From NCBI GenBank assembly GCA_964249735.1, contig CAXUDP010000001.1, forward strand, positions 30,935-94,934: a DNA stretch of 64,000 nt, read 5' to 3'. Under the pieces are notes generated by a model. The model worked only from the letters and a program-made list of their open reading frames with translations. It did no database searches and had not been told where the DNA came from. Source of the stretch: Lichenicola sp964249735. GTDB taxonomy: Bacteria; Pseudomonadota; Alphaproteobacteria; Acetobacterales; Acetobacteraceae. Numbering within the stretch: position 1 is the first letter of the stretch; every line of letters starts with the position of its first letter. Shown piece after piece: positions 18,774 through 28,922 of this stretch. Both the position numbers and the translations under genes were made by a program.

Positions 18774-19250
18774 TTGCCACAACTGTCACTGCACTCTCCG
18801 TTGGGGCCGCTGACCCTGACACAGGAAGAGGATGCCATAGTTGCCCTGGATTGGGGCTGGAGCAGCGAGCAGTCGCAGACCGTCCTGCTCCGCGCGGCGC
18901 ACGAGCAGCTGCAGGCATATCTCGATGGCGAGCTCACCTGCTTCACCGTCAAGCTGGCGCCGGTTCCGTCGACGCCATACCGGCACCGGGTCTGGGAAGC
19001 GCTGCGTGCGATCCCGCATGGCGAAACCCGCACCTATGCCGAGCTTGCCCGCATGGTGGGCGGATCCGCCCGGTCGATCGGACAGGCCAACGGATGCAAC
19101 CCGCTGCCGATCCTGATCCCCTGCCACCGGGTGGTGGCGGCAAGGCACCTTGGCGGCTTCTCGGCCCAGGGCGGCCTCGACACCAAGCGCTTCCTGCTCT
19201 CGCTCGAAGCCGCACGCCTGCCCTGGCAGGCAGACGGTCTTGCCGCATGA
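18774..19250 (+). CDS. ogt: methylated-DNA-protein cysteine methyltransferase
   Basis: 158 residues from a TTG at 18774. That start is supported by GAGAGGT six bases upstream and by the family-like beginning that follows. Suicide repair of O6-methylguanine: the acceptor Cys117 is in IPCHRVV, and the helix-turn-helix with RYxxL-type recognition (ETRTYAELARMVG) precedes it at about 84-97, followed by QANGCNPLPI. Its stop overlaps the ATG of the quinone reductase gene (ATGA), so the two are co-translated. It diverges from mnmE, with 82 bases between. Confidence 0.9.
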   Translation: MPQLSLHSPLGPLTLTQEEDAIVALDWGWSSEQSQTVLLRAAHEQLQAYLDGELTCFTVKLAPVPSTPYRHRVWEALRAIPHGETRTYAELARMVGGSARSIGQANGCNPLPILIPCHRVVAARHLGGFSAQGGLDTKRFLLSLEAARLPWQADGLAA

Positions 19251-20221
19251 GCAAGGCTGTCCGTGTTCATGCCTATGGCGGCGCGGAGGCGCTGAGCTGG
19301 GACGACGTGCCCACGCCGTCGCCGGCGGCGGGGGAGATCCTGATCCGCCAGGAGGCGATCGGCCTCAACTTCATCGACATCTACTACCGCACCGGCCTGT
19401 ATAAGCTGCCGACGCTGCCGGCCGTGATCGGCATGGAGGCGGCGGGCGTCGTGGAGGCGGCAGGCAGCGACGTCACCACCCTGGCGGTGGGCGACCGCGT
19501 CGCCTATCCGACCCAGCTCGGCGCCTATGCCCGCTACCGCACGCTTGCAGCCGACCTTGTGGTGCGCCTGCCGGACACGATCGACACCCGGACCGCAGCG
19601 GCGATGATGCTGCGCGGGCTTACGGTGCAGGCGCTGCTGCGCCAGGTGCACGCGCTGGCGGCGGGCGAGACGATCCTGGTGCATGCCGCGGCCGGCGGGG
19701 TCGGCCTGCTGCTGTGCCAGTGGGCGGCCCATCTCGGCGCGACGGTGATCGGCGTGGTGTCGACGCCGCAGAAGGCGGAGCTCGCTGGCCGTCATGGCGC
19801 CACCCACACGATCATCGGCCTCGACGACCTGCCGCAGACGGTCAGGCGGCTGACCGGCGGCGCCATGGTGCCGGTGGTGTATGACAGCGTCGGCCGGGAC
19901 AGCTTCGTCCCGAGCCTGGACTGCCTGGCGCCGCGCGGGCTGATGGTCAGCTACGGCAACGCGTCCGGCGAGGTCACCGGCGTGTCGCTCGGCATGCTCG
20001 CCGCACGCGGCAGCCTTTACGTCACCCGGCCGAAGCTGACGAGCTTCATCGGCCGGCGCGAACAGCTGGAGCAGGCCTCCGCGGAGCTGTTCGACGTGGT
20101 GGCGCAGGGTGCGGTGCGGATCGAGATCGGATCCAGTTTCCCGCTGTCGCAGGCGGCCGATGCGCATCGGGCACTGGAATCGCGACGCACCACCGGCAGC
20201 ACGATCCTGATCCCCGACTGA
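19247..20221 (+). CDS. NADPH:quinone reductase (zinc-independent MDR family)
   Basis: 324 residues; the ATG overlaps the ogt stop. This is the QOR branch of the medium-chain dehydrogenase/reductase superfamily: NFIDIYYRTGLYKLP near residues 36-50, GMEAAGVVEAAG, the NADPH-binding HAAAGGVGLLLCQWA (about 140-155), and the C-terminal GSTILIPD. Zinc ligands of alcohol dehydrogenases are absent, as in QOR. It reduces quinones or unsaturated carbonyls with NADPH. Convergent with rho, separated by 28 bases. Confidence 0.9.
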   Translation: MSKAVRVHAYGGAEALSWDDVPTPSPAAGEILIRQEAIGLNFIDIYYRTGLYKLPTLPAVIGMEAAGVVEAAGSDVTTLAVGDRVAYPTQLGAYARYRTLAADLVVRLPDTIDTRTAAAMMLRGLTVQALLRQVHALAAGETILVHAAAGGVGLLLCQWAAHLGATVIGVVSTPQKAELAGRHGATHTIIGLDDLPQTVRRLTGGAMVPVVYDSVGRDSFVPSLDCLAPRGLMVSYGNASGEVTGVSLGMLAARGSLYVTRPKLTSFIGRREQLEQASAELFDVVAQGAVRIEIGSSFPLSQAADAHRALESRRTTGSTILIPD

Positions 20222-20249
20222 CGGACGAGGATCCGCCGGCCGGGCTTCG

Positions 20250-21524
<1,275 letters not shown>

Positions 21525-21800
21525 GGGACGCCTCGAATGGGGTCGATCGTGCGGAGGGGGAGGAACGATCGGCAGGACGCCGACGGTCGATGCTGACGAG
21601 GGAGAACCCCGTACCTGTTCGATCGAAAACCGTTCCGAGTGGAGGGATCCCGTACAGGCAGGAGGTGCCGAGGGACGACGACGAGATAGGTGCGATGGCC
21701 CCGGCTTGTCAAGAAGAGGCAGGCCGGCCAGATGGTCCGAGCCGCACGGGCGGCGCAGCGGATGCCGTCCAGATCTGGAGACCGCTTCCCGGTGGCAGCC

Positions 21801-22769
21801 TCAGCGGTTGCCGAGCCAGCCCTTGCGCCAGAACCAGATCATCGGCAGCACGATCGTCAGACCCATCAAGCCAAGCGCATACCAGTAGCCGAAGCTCCAG
21901 CTCAGCTCCGGGATGTCCTTGAAGTTCATCCCGTAGATGCTGGCGATCAGGGTAGGCGGGATGCCGACGATGCTGACCACGGTCAGGATCTTGATGCCGT
22001 TGTTCTGCTCGATGTTGATGAAGCCGAGCGTCGCGTCGAGCAGAAACTGCACCTTGGTGTTCAGCTGGCCGTCATAGTCGTTCAACGAAGCGATGTCGCG
22101 GACCAGCAGGGCCAGCTGCGCCGAGAACCATTCCCTGTTCACGCACGGGTGGTGCTCGCCGAGATAGGTGATCACCCGTTGCAGCCCGAGCAGGCTGTCG
22201 CGCACTCCCGACACCAGGTCGGCCTTGCTGCCGACCTCCACCAGAAGGCCGCGCAGCTTGCGGTCGATGTTGTTGCCGCTGCCGTCCTGCGCCTGGAACA
22301 CCCGCCTGGAGATGCTGTCGAGGTCATGGCCGCACATCTCCAGCAGGTCGGCGATCCGGTCGATGATCGCTTCCAGCAGAAGCAGCATGATGTCGCTGCC
22401 CGCCTGCGGCGCAGCACTTCCTGCCACCCGCTCGCCCACGGTCTCGAACACAGTGTAGTCGGTGTAGCGGATGGTGACGAGACGGTCGCGGCTCAGCACG
22501 AAGCCGACCGAGGCCAGCAACGAGACCTCGCCGATCCGGCGCACCAGCGGCGTGGACAGGTAGAAGTTGTCCTCCTCCGCGTAGACCCGCGAGGAGCTTT
22601 CGATCTCCTCGATCTCCGGCCGGGTCGGCATGCGCAGGCCCGTCAGGCGCTGCGCCAGCAGGCGCTCCTCCTCGGTCGGGTTCAGCAGGTCGAACCAGGC
22701 GACACCCGCAACCTCGGTGTCCGTCGAGACAGCGGACGGGGCACGGCCGGACGGACGGGAGACGAACAT
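21801..22769 (-). CDS. corA: CorA family magnesium/cobalt transporter
   Basis: 322 residues from the ATG at 22769, chosen because AGGAG precedes it by seven bases; an in-frame ATG 18 codons upstream lacks this. CorA forms a pentameric Mg2+ channel. The cytosolic domain is Glu-rich and alpha/beta, then a long stalk helix leads to two membrane helices, with the pore signature YGMN at about 279-282 after the first helix and FKDIPEL in the loop. The C-terminus is basic (RKGWLGNR), as usual. Confidence 0.95.
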   Translation of the reverse strand: MFVSRPSGRAPSAVSTDTEVAGVAWFDLLNPTEEERLLAQRLTGLRMPTRPEIEEIESSSRVYAEEDNFYLSTPLVRRIGEVSLLASVGFVLSRDRLVTIRYTDYTVFETVGERVAGSAAPQAGSDIMLLLLEAIIDRIADLLEMCGHDLDSISRRVFQAQDGSGNNIDRKLRGLLVEVGSKADLVSGVRDSLLGLQRVITYLGEHHPCVNREWFSAQLALLVRDIASLNDYDGQLNTKVQFLLDATLGFINIEQNNGIKILTVVSIVGIPPTLIASIYGMNFKDIPELSWSFGYWYALGLMGLTIVLPMIWFWRKGWLGNR

Positions 22770-22928
22770 GGACACTCCTGCGGCGGACGACGCGTGATGG
22801 ACAGGCGTGACCGGAGCTGTCAACGACGTGTCCCTGCCGCCCCGAGGCCGCGGGGCTCATCCGCGACGCCGTCCGCGCGCAACCGTTCCCGCAGACGGAC
22901 GCTTCAAGCCTTGTTCTGGAGGCGTGAC

Positions 22929-24017
22929 ATGGATCCTGCGATCGGACCTCAAGCGGCAACACCCGATGACGGGTCCCGCGCCCTGGCCAGCCCGCGCCTG
23001 CCGGTGTCGCGTGTCCCGGATCCGGCAGCGCTTCCGGCACTGGGCGATCCCGGGGAACGGCGCGGCGAGATGCTGTATCGCCGGTTCGGCCGCAGCGACG
23101 AGGTGATCTCCGCCATCGGCCTCGGCGGCTTCCATCTCGGCAAGAACGCGGTCAGCGACGACGAGGCGGTGCGCCTGGTGCACCAGGCGGTCGATCGCGG
23201 CATCACCTTCATCGACAACTGCTGGGACTACAACGAGGGCCGGTCGGAACTGCGCGTCGGCGTGGCGCTGGACCAGGGCGGCTACCGGGACCGCGTGTTC
23301 CTGATGACCAAGATCGACGGCCGCACGAAGCAGGAGGCGGCCCGCCAGATCGACACCTCGCTCAAGCGGATGCGCACCGACCGGATCGACCTGGTGCAGC
23401 ACCACGAGATCATCCGCTTCGACGATCCGGACCGCATCTTTGCCGAGGGCGGCGCAATGGAAGCCCTTGTCGAGGCGAAGGCGGCCGGCAAGCTGCGTCA
23501 TATCGGCTTCACCGGCCACAAGGATCCGCGCATCCACCTGCAGATGCTGGCGGTGGCCGCCGAACGCGGCTTCCTGTTCGATGCGGTGCAGATGCCGCTC
23601 AACGTGATGGACGCGCATTTCCGCAGTTTCGCCCATCTCGTGCTGCCCTACCTGGTCGAGCATGGCATCGCCGCATTGGGCATGAAAACGTTCGCCGACG
23701 GTGTGCTGCTCAAGAGCGGGGTCGCAATCGCGCCGATCGAGTATCTTCACTACTCCCTCAACCTGCCGACCTCCGTGGTCATCACCGGTGTCGAGACCCA
23801 GCGCGACCTGGACCAGGCGTTCGAGGCGGCGCGCACCTTCCAGCCCATGGATCGGACCAGGATCGCGGATCTGCTGGCTCGCAGCCGTCCGCATGCCCTG
23901 GACGGCAAGTACGAGCTGTTCAAGACCAGCGCCACCTTCGATGGCACCGCCAAGAACCCGCAGTGGCTGGGCGACGATGTCGAGGCGGTCAACAAGCTGG
24001 CGCCAGTGATGGAGTAA
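22929..24017 (+). CDS. aldo/keto reductase, cytoplasmic paralogue
   Basis: 362 residues from the ATG at 22929, which has GGAG upstream. It is a close paralogue of the Tat-exported enzyme at 11707-12837: the same MLYRRFGR start of the barrel, NCWDYNEGRSE (Asp and Tyr), MTKIDGRTK (Lys), VQHHEI (His) and GFTGHKDPRIH. The N-terminal 35 residues are Ala/Pro-rich and without a signal peptide. The tetrad is complete, so it should be an active NAD(P)H-dependent reductase. Substrate unknown. It ends at a hairpin terminator shared with the lipoprotein gene. Confidence 0.88.
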   Translation: MDPAIGPQAATPDDGSRALASPRLPVSRVPDPAALPALGDPGERRGEMLYRRFGRSDEVISAIGLGGFHLGKNAVSDDEAVRLVHQAVDRGITFIDNCWDYNEGRSELRVGVALDQGGYRDRVFLMTKIDGRTKQEAARQIDTSLKRMRTDRIDLVQHHEIIRFDDPDRIFAEGGAMEALVEAKAAGKLRHIGFTGHKDPRIHLQMLAVAAERGFLFDAVQMPLNVMDAHFRSFAHLVLPYLVEHGIAALGMKTFADGVLLKSGVAIAPIEYLHYSLNLPTSVVITGVETQRDLDQAFEAARTFQPMDRTRIADLLARSRPHALDGKYELFKTSATFDGTAKNPQWLGDDVEAVNKLAPVME

Positions 24018-24027
24018 AACCCGGATC

Positions 24028-24056
24028 CGGACGATCGGGTCATTGCCGATTGTCCG
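24028..24056. terminator. hairpin between convergent genes
   Basis: CGGACGATCGG pairs with CCGATTGTCCG across a 7-base loop, an 11-bp stem with one G-T pair. It starts 11 bases after the aldo/keto reductase stop and precedes the end of the convergent lipoprotein gene, so it could terminate both. There is no long T-run. Confidence 0.6.
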
Positions 24057-24079
24057 TTCGGACCGCTACCGCAGCAGGC

Positions 24080-24568
24080 CTAGACTCGCCCGTAGCCGAA
24101 GCTGCTCTTCGGGACCGGTCGCAATGCCTCGATCCGGCTCTCCGGCGAGGTGTCGGGACGGTCCCGCGGCGTGGCCGGAAGCAGTACGCCATTGGGCAGA
24201 AGGACATAGCGCGAGATCTGACTGCTCGGCAGGTTGTGCAGCACCAGGAGCGGGACCGCACCCGGCCCGGCCGATGGGCTGAGGCTCCAGCGGTCGCTCC
24301 AGGTCAACTGGCGCTCGCTCATGTCGCCGAATATCGGCTGCGTGTCGATCGCCTGGATGTCGTATCCGCCTTGGCTGTCTCCCGGGTTGCCGTGTAGCAC
24401 CAGACTGATGAAGGTGGACGAATTGCCACCCCCCAGTGGTTGCCGTCCCTGCCACTCACCGAAGATCGGGCCGTTCTGTTCGGCGCAACCGGCCAGCGCC
24501 AGCATCGCCCCGAGCGCCCACATGGATCGTCCGAACCCCAGGTGGCCAAGTCGCCGATGCTTGGCCAT
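24080..24568 (-). CDS. uncharacterised lipoprotein
   Basis: 162 residues from the ATG at 24568, preceded by GGAGGG; an upstream ATG at 24643 lacks this and a signal. The lipoprotein signal ends in LALAGC (Cys about residue 27). The mature protein is polar with a beta-rich look; it carries the segments GEWQGRQPLGGG and QISRYVLLPNGVLLPATP, similar in its VLPNG element to the small lipoprotein at 4640. No enzyme motif was seen. Function unknown. Confidence 0.7.
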   Translation of the reverse strand: MAKHRRLGHLGFGRSMWALGAMLALAGCAEQNGPIFGEWQGRQPLGGGNSSTFISLVLHGNPGDSQGGYDIQAIDTQPIFGDMSERQLTWSDRWSLSPSAGPGAVPLLVLHNLPSSQISRYVLLPNGVLLPATPRDRPDTSPESRIEALRPVPKSSFGYGRV

Positions 24569-24695
24569 TGCCTGCCCTCCGCCGCGTTGTGCGCCGTTCG
24601 CAGCAGGAACGCGTGTGGCATGGAGAAGGATGCAGAAGGCCACGCGATCGGGACTGCGGGTTCCCGATCCGGACCGGCCGTCCTGCTGAAACCGG

Positions 24696-25976
24696 CTAGC
24701 CTGCGGCTGCGCCGGGAACCGGCTCGCTTTTCAGCAGCCGGATGTAGCGCGAGGTCAGCAGGACGGCCGCGCTGACCACGATCGCGCCGGAGCCGATCAC
24801 CAGGGAGCTTCGCGGCCCGATCAGATGCGCGATCGGGCCGCACAGGGCGAAGCCGATCGGGCCCAGGCCCTGTGACACCACGCTGAACATGGCATTGACC
24901 CGGGACAGCACGTCGCTCGGGATGCGCTCCTGGATCGTGGTCTGCACGGTGACGTTCAAGACCGCCAGGGAGGCGCCGAAGATGGCGCTGCCGATCGCCA
25001 CGGGAAGGACCGGCGCATGGAACGCCAGCAGGACCAGCGGGGTCGCCAGCAAGGCAGCGGCGAGCTCGAAGGCAATGAGCGGGCGGAGGAAGCGGAGGCG
25101 GAGGATCAGCAGGCCGCCGACCATGCCCCCGGCGCCGGTTGCGGAAGCGACCAGGCCCCAGAGCCTGGCGCCGTTCGGCAGGGACGCGAACAGCACCGGG
25201 CCGAGGACGAAGAAGGGCGCAAAGGCGACCAGGTTCAGCAGCCCATATTGCGCGGTAATGAGCTGAAGCCAACGGTGCTGGCGGAACTCCTGCCATCCGA
25301 GCTTCAGGTCGGTGATGAACGAGGCTGACGACGCGGCCTCGTGCACGGGGATGCGCATCAGCGACAGGCAGGTGGCGCTCAGGGCGTAGGACAGCGCGTC
25401 GACACCGATCGCGAGCGGCGCCTTGCCGGACGCGACCAGCAAGCCGCCGAGTGACGGGCCCAGGATGGCCGACAAGGAGCCGGTGATGCTGAGAACGCTG
25501 TTCGCCTCCTTGAGGTGGTCGGCCCCGGCCACCTGCGGGATCAGCCCGCCTTCCGCAGGGGCATAGAAGGCGTTGCCGACCCCGACGGAGGCGGCAAGCG
25601 CCAGCAGGGCGACGAGCGGCGGATGGCCGATCGCCAGGAAAGTCGCCAGCATGAGCTGGCTGACGCAGCGCAGGATGTCCGAACCCATCATCAGCCAGCG
25701 CCTCGGCCATCGGTCGCCGACCACGCCGCCTGCCAGCATCAGGACCACCGTCGGCGCCGTCTGCGCTGCCAGGACCAGCCCGATGGTGGTGGCGGAGTAC
25801 TTCAAGGTGAGCAGGGCGAAGGTCAGCGCCACCGGCACGGCTGCCGAGCCGAGGGTCGAGGCGGTTGTCGCAGTGAAGAACAGGGCGAAGTTGCGCTGGC
25901 CGAGAAGCGTCCGGAAGCTGCCCTGAAGGGAGGTGGAGGGACTCTGGAGCACCGGACGGTTCGAGTGGCTTGTCAT
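24696..25976 (-). CDS. MFS transporter (EntS-like, MFS_3)
   Basis: 426 residues with about twelve membrane segments. The N-terminal FRTLLGQRNFALFFTATTASTLGSAAVPVALTFALL and the A-loop GGVVGDRWPRRWLM (82-95) are typical of the MFS_3 group that includes the enterobactin exporter EntS and related drug or siderophore exporters. The FYAPAEGGLIPQV segment in helix 5 is also characteristic. Substrate not determinable; no siderophore genes are in the window. An upstream gene-free region of 793 bases separates it from trpB. Confidence 0.88.
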   Translation of the reverse strand: MTSHSNRPVLQSPSTSLQGSFRTLLGQRNFALFFTATTASTLGSAAVPVALTFALLTLKYSATTIGLVLAAQTAPTVVLMLAGGVVGDRWPRRWLMMGSDILRCVSQLMLATFLAIGHPPLVALLALAASVGVGNAFYAPAEGGLIPQVAGADHLKEANSVLSITGSLSAILGPSLGGLLVASGKAPLAIGVDALSYALSATCLSLMRIPVHEAASSASFITDLKLGWQEFRQHRWLQLITAQYGLLNLVAFAPFFVLGPVLFASLPNGARLWGLVASATGAGGMVGGLLILRLRFLRPLIAFELAAALLATPLVLLAFHAPVLPVAIGSAIFGASLAVLNVTVQTTIQERIPSDVLSRVNAMFSVVSQGLGPIGFALCGPIAHLIGPRSSLVIGSGAIVVSAAVLLTSRYIRLLKSEPVPGAAAG

Positions 25977-26769
25977 GGTGGCGATCCCTTGTCCGGCGAT
26001 GCTCGAGCCGACAGCGCTCCACCGGGCTGAACGAGGTTTGGGTGCCCCCGGGCGGAAGCACGAGGCGCGTCAGCCGGCAGACGCGCACGATCGGCAGCGG
26101 GTTCGGGCGGCCGCGCGGCAGGACGATCAGGCAAGCGGGAGGGCAATCAACGGCCGAGGCCTCCACGGCGATCGAGAACCGACGAGGCGCCGGCTCAGGT
26201 TGGTTAGCTTGATCGAATGGCGTTTGTCCCAACAAAACCGACCGGGACGGGAATCCCTGATACAGGGCGACAGCGGCGCTGCATCGGGTCCAGGCCGGCC
26301 CGCTTGACGAGGTCCGGGACTGTGATCCGGAACCTGATCCGGCACGCGTCGTCCTGATCCCTGTCTGTCCCTGGACCTGTTGTCCTCATGCCGATCGCGA
26401 GCGGCGTCGTCGCGTGGATGGCGGCCTTCATCGTGCTCGCCGCGACCGCGGGAGCCGTGCGGCCTGGGCGGCCGCCCGGGCTGGAGACCTGACCGTTCTG
26501 GCAGCGTCGATCGCGGCTCGGACATGCCAGTGCCGTGTCGCTTCCTGTGACCCGTCGGGCTGCGGCGCAGCGGGTTCGGGATTCCTGCAGGTCGCTCCGG
26601 CAACGACGCCAGCCAGGCTGCCGGAGCTCGTCGCCCTGCTTCCGCGACAAGGCAAACCGGCGTTCACCAGCGTGCGGGCAGCGGTGCTGCGAGACAACCG
26701 TCGGCTGCCGGCACGTGACCTGCGTGGTCCCGTGCGCTAGAACCCCAGCTCCCGGGAGGGCTCCCAGTC
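25977..26769. other. gene-free interval between MFS gene and trpB
   Basis: 793 bases with no convincing coding frame; the longer frames here are Arg/Pro-rich readings in off-frames of GC-rich DNA. The only candidate is a 34-codon frame at 26388-26492 with one hydrophobic helix. A less GC-rich patch lies around 26205-26240. trpF, which often precedes trpB, is not present. GGGAGGG at about 26752-26760 serves trpB. Confidence 0.5.
26388..26492 (+). CDS. possible 34-residue single-helix membrane peptide
   Basis: An ATG frame of 34 codons with a hydrophobic core, VVAWMAAFIVLAATAGAV, and a basic Pro-rich tail. This is the layout of a small membrane protein, but no clear Shine-Dalgarno sequence precedes it and a frame this short arises easily by chance. 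Reported because it is the only plausible coding signal in the interval. Confidence 0.2.
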   Translation: MPIASGVVAWMAAFIVLAATAGAVRPGRPPGLET

Positions 26770-28089
26770 GTGAATCCGCAGTCCCAGACCATCCTGCCCG
26801 CGTCCGCGCCGGATGCCGACCCGTCGGTTCCGGTTTCAGTGCGCCTCGCCGCTCGCGCCGAGGTCGATCGCGCCGACGTGCTGCGCCTCAACACCTTGCG
26901 CGCCGGTCCCGACGGGCGCGGGCGTTTCGGCATCTTCGGCGGCCGCTTCGTCGCCGAAACCCTGATGCCGCTGGTCCTGGAACTCGATCAGGCCTACGAG
27001 GCGGCCAAGGCCGATCCCGCCTTCCGGCAGGAGCTCGACTTCTATCTCAAGGATTATGTCGGCCGGCCCAGCCCGCTCTGGCATGCCAGACGCCTTGGTG
27101 CGGAACTCGGCGGCGCGCAGATCTATCTCAAGCGCGAGGAACTGAACCATACCGGCTCGCACAAGCTGAACAACGTCATGGGCCAGATCCTGCTGGCCAG
27201 GCGGATGGGCCGCACCCGGATCGTCGCGGAGACGGGCGCTGGCAGCCATGGCGTCGCCACGGCCACGGTATGCGCCCTGTTCGGCCTCCAGTGCGTGATC
27301 TACATGGGGGCCGTCGATGTCGAGCGGCAGAAATCGAACGTGTTCCGGATGCGCCTGCTGGGTGCAGAGGTTCACCCGGTCACGACCGGCGCCGGTACGC
27401 TGAAGGACGCGATGAACGACGCCATGCGCGACTGGGTCGCCCATGTCGACGACACCTACTTCCTGGTCGGCACCGTGGCTGGCCCGCATCCTTATCCGGC
27501 CATGGTGCGCGACTTCCAGTGCGTGATCGGCGACGAGGCGCGGGCGCAGATGCAGGAGGCCGAGGGCCGCCTGCCGGACGTGGTGGTTGCAGCCGTGGGC
27601 GGCGGCTCCAACGCCATGGGCATCTTCCATCCCTTTCTCGACGATCCGGAGGTGCAGCTGGTCGGCGTGGAGGCGGCCGGACACGGCCTCGACAGCGGCA
27701 AGGCGGCTGCCAGCATCAGCCGCGGCCGTCCGGGTGTGCTGCACGGCAACCGCACCTATCTGCTGCAGGACGACCACGGCCAGATCACCGAGGCGCATTC
27801 GATCAGCGCCGGGCTGGACTATCCTGGCATCGGTCCCGAGCACGCCTGGCTGCACGACATCGGCCGTGCCCAGTACGTCGGCATCACCGACGACGAGGCG
27901 CTGGCCGCGTTCCAGCTCTGCACACGCAGCGAGGGCATCATCCCGGCGCTGGAATGCGCCCATGCCCTGGCCCATGTCGCCAAGATCGCGCCCGACATGC
28001 GCCCGGACCAGATCATCCTGATGAACCTGTCCGGACGCGGCGACAAGGACATCTTCACCGTCGCGGAGCATCTCGGAGTATCCCTGTGA
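26770..28089 (+). CDS. trpB: tryptophan synthase beta subunit
   Basis: 439 residues from a GTG preceded by GGGAGGG. It condenses indole and serine to tryptophan. The PLP lysine is Lys132 in HTGSHKLNN, and the phosphate-binding GGGSNA loop is at about 277-282. There is an N-terminal extension of about 45 residues before the GRFGIFGGRFVAETL start that most TrpB share, longer than in E. coli. trpA overlaps the stop (GTGA), so the two subunits are made together. Downstream come accD and folC. Confidence 0.96.
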   Translation: MNPQSQTILPASAPDADPSVPVSVRLAARAEVDRADVLRLNTLRAGPDGRGRFGIFGGRFVAETLMPLVLELDQAYEAAKADPAFRQELDFYLKDYVGRPSPLWHARRLGAELGGAQIYLKREELNHTGSHKLNNVMGQILLARRMGRTRIVAETGAGSHGVATATVCALFGLQCVIYMGAVDVERQKSNVFRMRLLGAEVHPVTTGAGTLKDAMNDAMRDWVAHVDDTYFLVGTVAGPHPYPAMVRDFQCVIGDEARAQMQEAEGRLPDVVVAAVGGGSNAMGIFHPFLDDPEVQLVGVEAAGHGLDSGKAAASISRGRPGVLHGNRTYLLQDDHGQITEAHSISAGLDYPGIGPEHAWLHDIGRAQYVGITDDEALAAFQLCTRSEGIIPALECAHALAHVAKIAPDMRPDQIILMNLSGRGDKDIFTVAEHLGVSL

Positions 28090-28922
28090 GCCGGATTGCT
28101 GCCCGGTTCGCCGCCCTGCGGGCCGAGAACCGCGGCGCGCTGATCCCGTTCCTCGAGGCCGGCGACCCCGACCTCGCCACCGCCGAGGCGATCCTGCACG
28201 GCATGCCGGCCGCGGGCGCCGACCTGATCGAGATAGGCGTTCCCTTCACCGATCCGATGGCGGATGGCCCGATCATCCAGGCGGCGTCGAAGCGCGGCCT
28301 GGCCGCAGGCGCCACGCTTGGTCGTACCTTGGAGATGGTCGCGCGGTTCCGTGAGACCGGTGCCGACACGCCCGTGGTGCTGATGGGCTACCTCAATCCG
28401 ATCGACAGCTACGGGCCAGGCCGGTTCTGCGCCGATGCGGCGGCTGCCGGCGTGGACGGGCTGATCGTGGTCGACCTGCCCTCGGAGGAAGCCGACCTCC
28501 TGGAAGCGCACGCCCAAGCGCATGGCCTCGACATCATCCGGCTGGTGGCGCCGACTACCGCCGGCGCCCGGCTGCCGCTGGTGCTGCGCGGCAGCTCCGG
28601 CTTCATCTACTATGTCAGCATCACCGGCGTGACCGGCACCCGCTCCGCCTCCGACGCGGACCTGGCGGCGGCATTGCCGCGCCTGCGTGCGGTGACCGAC
28701 CTGCCGGTGGCGATCGGCTTCGGCATACGCACCCCGGCCCAGGCGGCATCGGCGGTGCGGATCGCCGACGCCGCCGTGGTCGCGTCGTCGCTGATCGAGA
28801 CCCTGGCCCGCAGCCTCGATGGGCAGGGCCGCGCCGGGCCGGACACGGTGCGGCTTGTGCTGGATCAGGTCAGGACGCTGGCGGACGGGGTCCGGGACGC
28901 ACGCATGGAGATCGTCGCATGA
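28086..28922 (+). CDS. trpA: tryptophan synthase alpha subunit
   Basis: 278 residues from a GTG overlapping the trpB stop. It cleaves indole-3-glycerol phosphate to indole, channelled to TrpB. Catalytic Glu in LIEIGVPFTDPMADGPIIQ (Glu about 49, Asp about 60), the GYxNP loop (MGYLNPIDSYG), and the phosphate-binding GFGIRTP are visible. The accD ATG overlaps the trpA stop by 4 bases, making a continuous trpB-trpA-accD unit. Confidence 0.96.
   Translation: MSRIAARFAALRAENRGALIPFLEAGDPDLATAEAILHGMPAAGADLIEIGVPFTDPMADGPIIQAASKRGLAAGATLGRTLEMVARFRETGADTPVVLMGYLNPIDSYGPGRFCADAAAAGVDGLIVVDLPSEEADLLEAHAQAHGLDIIRLVAPTTAGARLPLVLRGSSGFIYYVSITGVTGTRSASDADLAAALPRLRAVTDLPVAIGFGIRTPAQAASAVRIADAAVVASSLIETLARSLDGQGRAGPDTVRLVLDQVRTLADGVRDARMEIVA

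Noticed and set aside
21690..24017. 775-codon frame running through the corA antisense into the aldo/keto reductase
   Set aside because: The real gene begins at the ATG at 22929 with a ribosome site; the upstream part is antisense to corA.
26127..26603. 158-codon minus-strand frame upstream of trpB
   Set aside because: Arg/Pro/Gly-rich with no motif, typical of chance frames in very GC-rich DNA.
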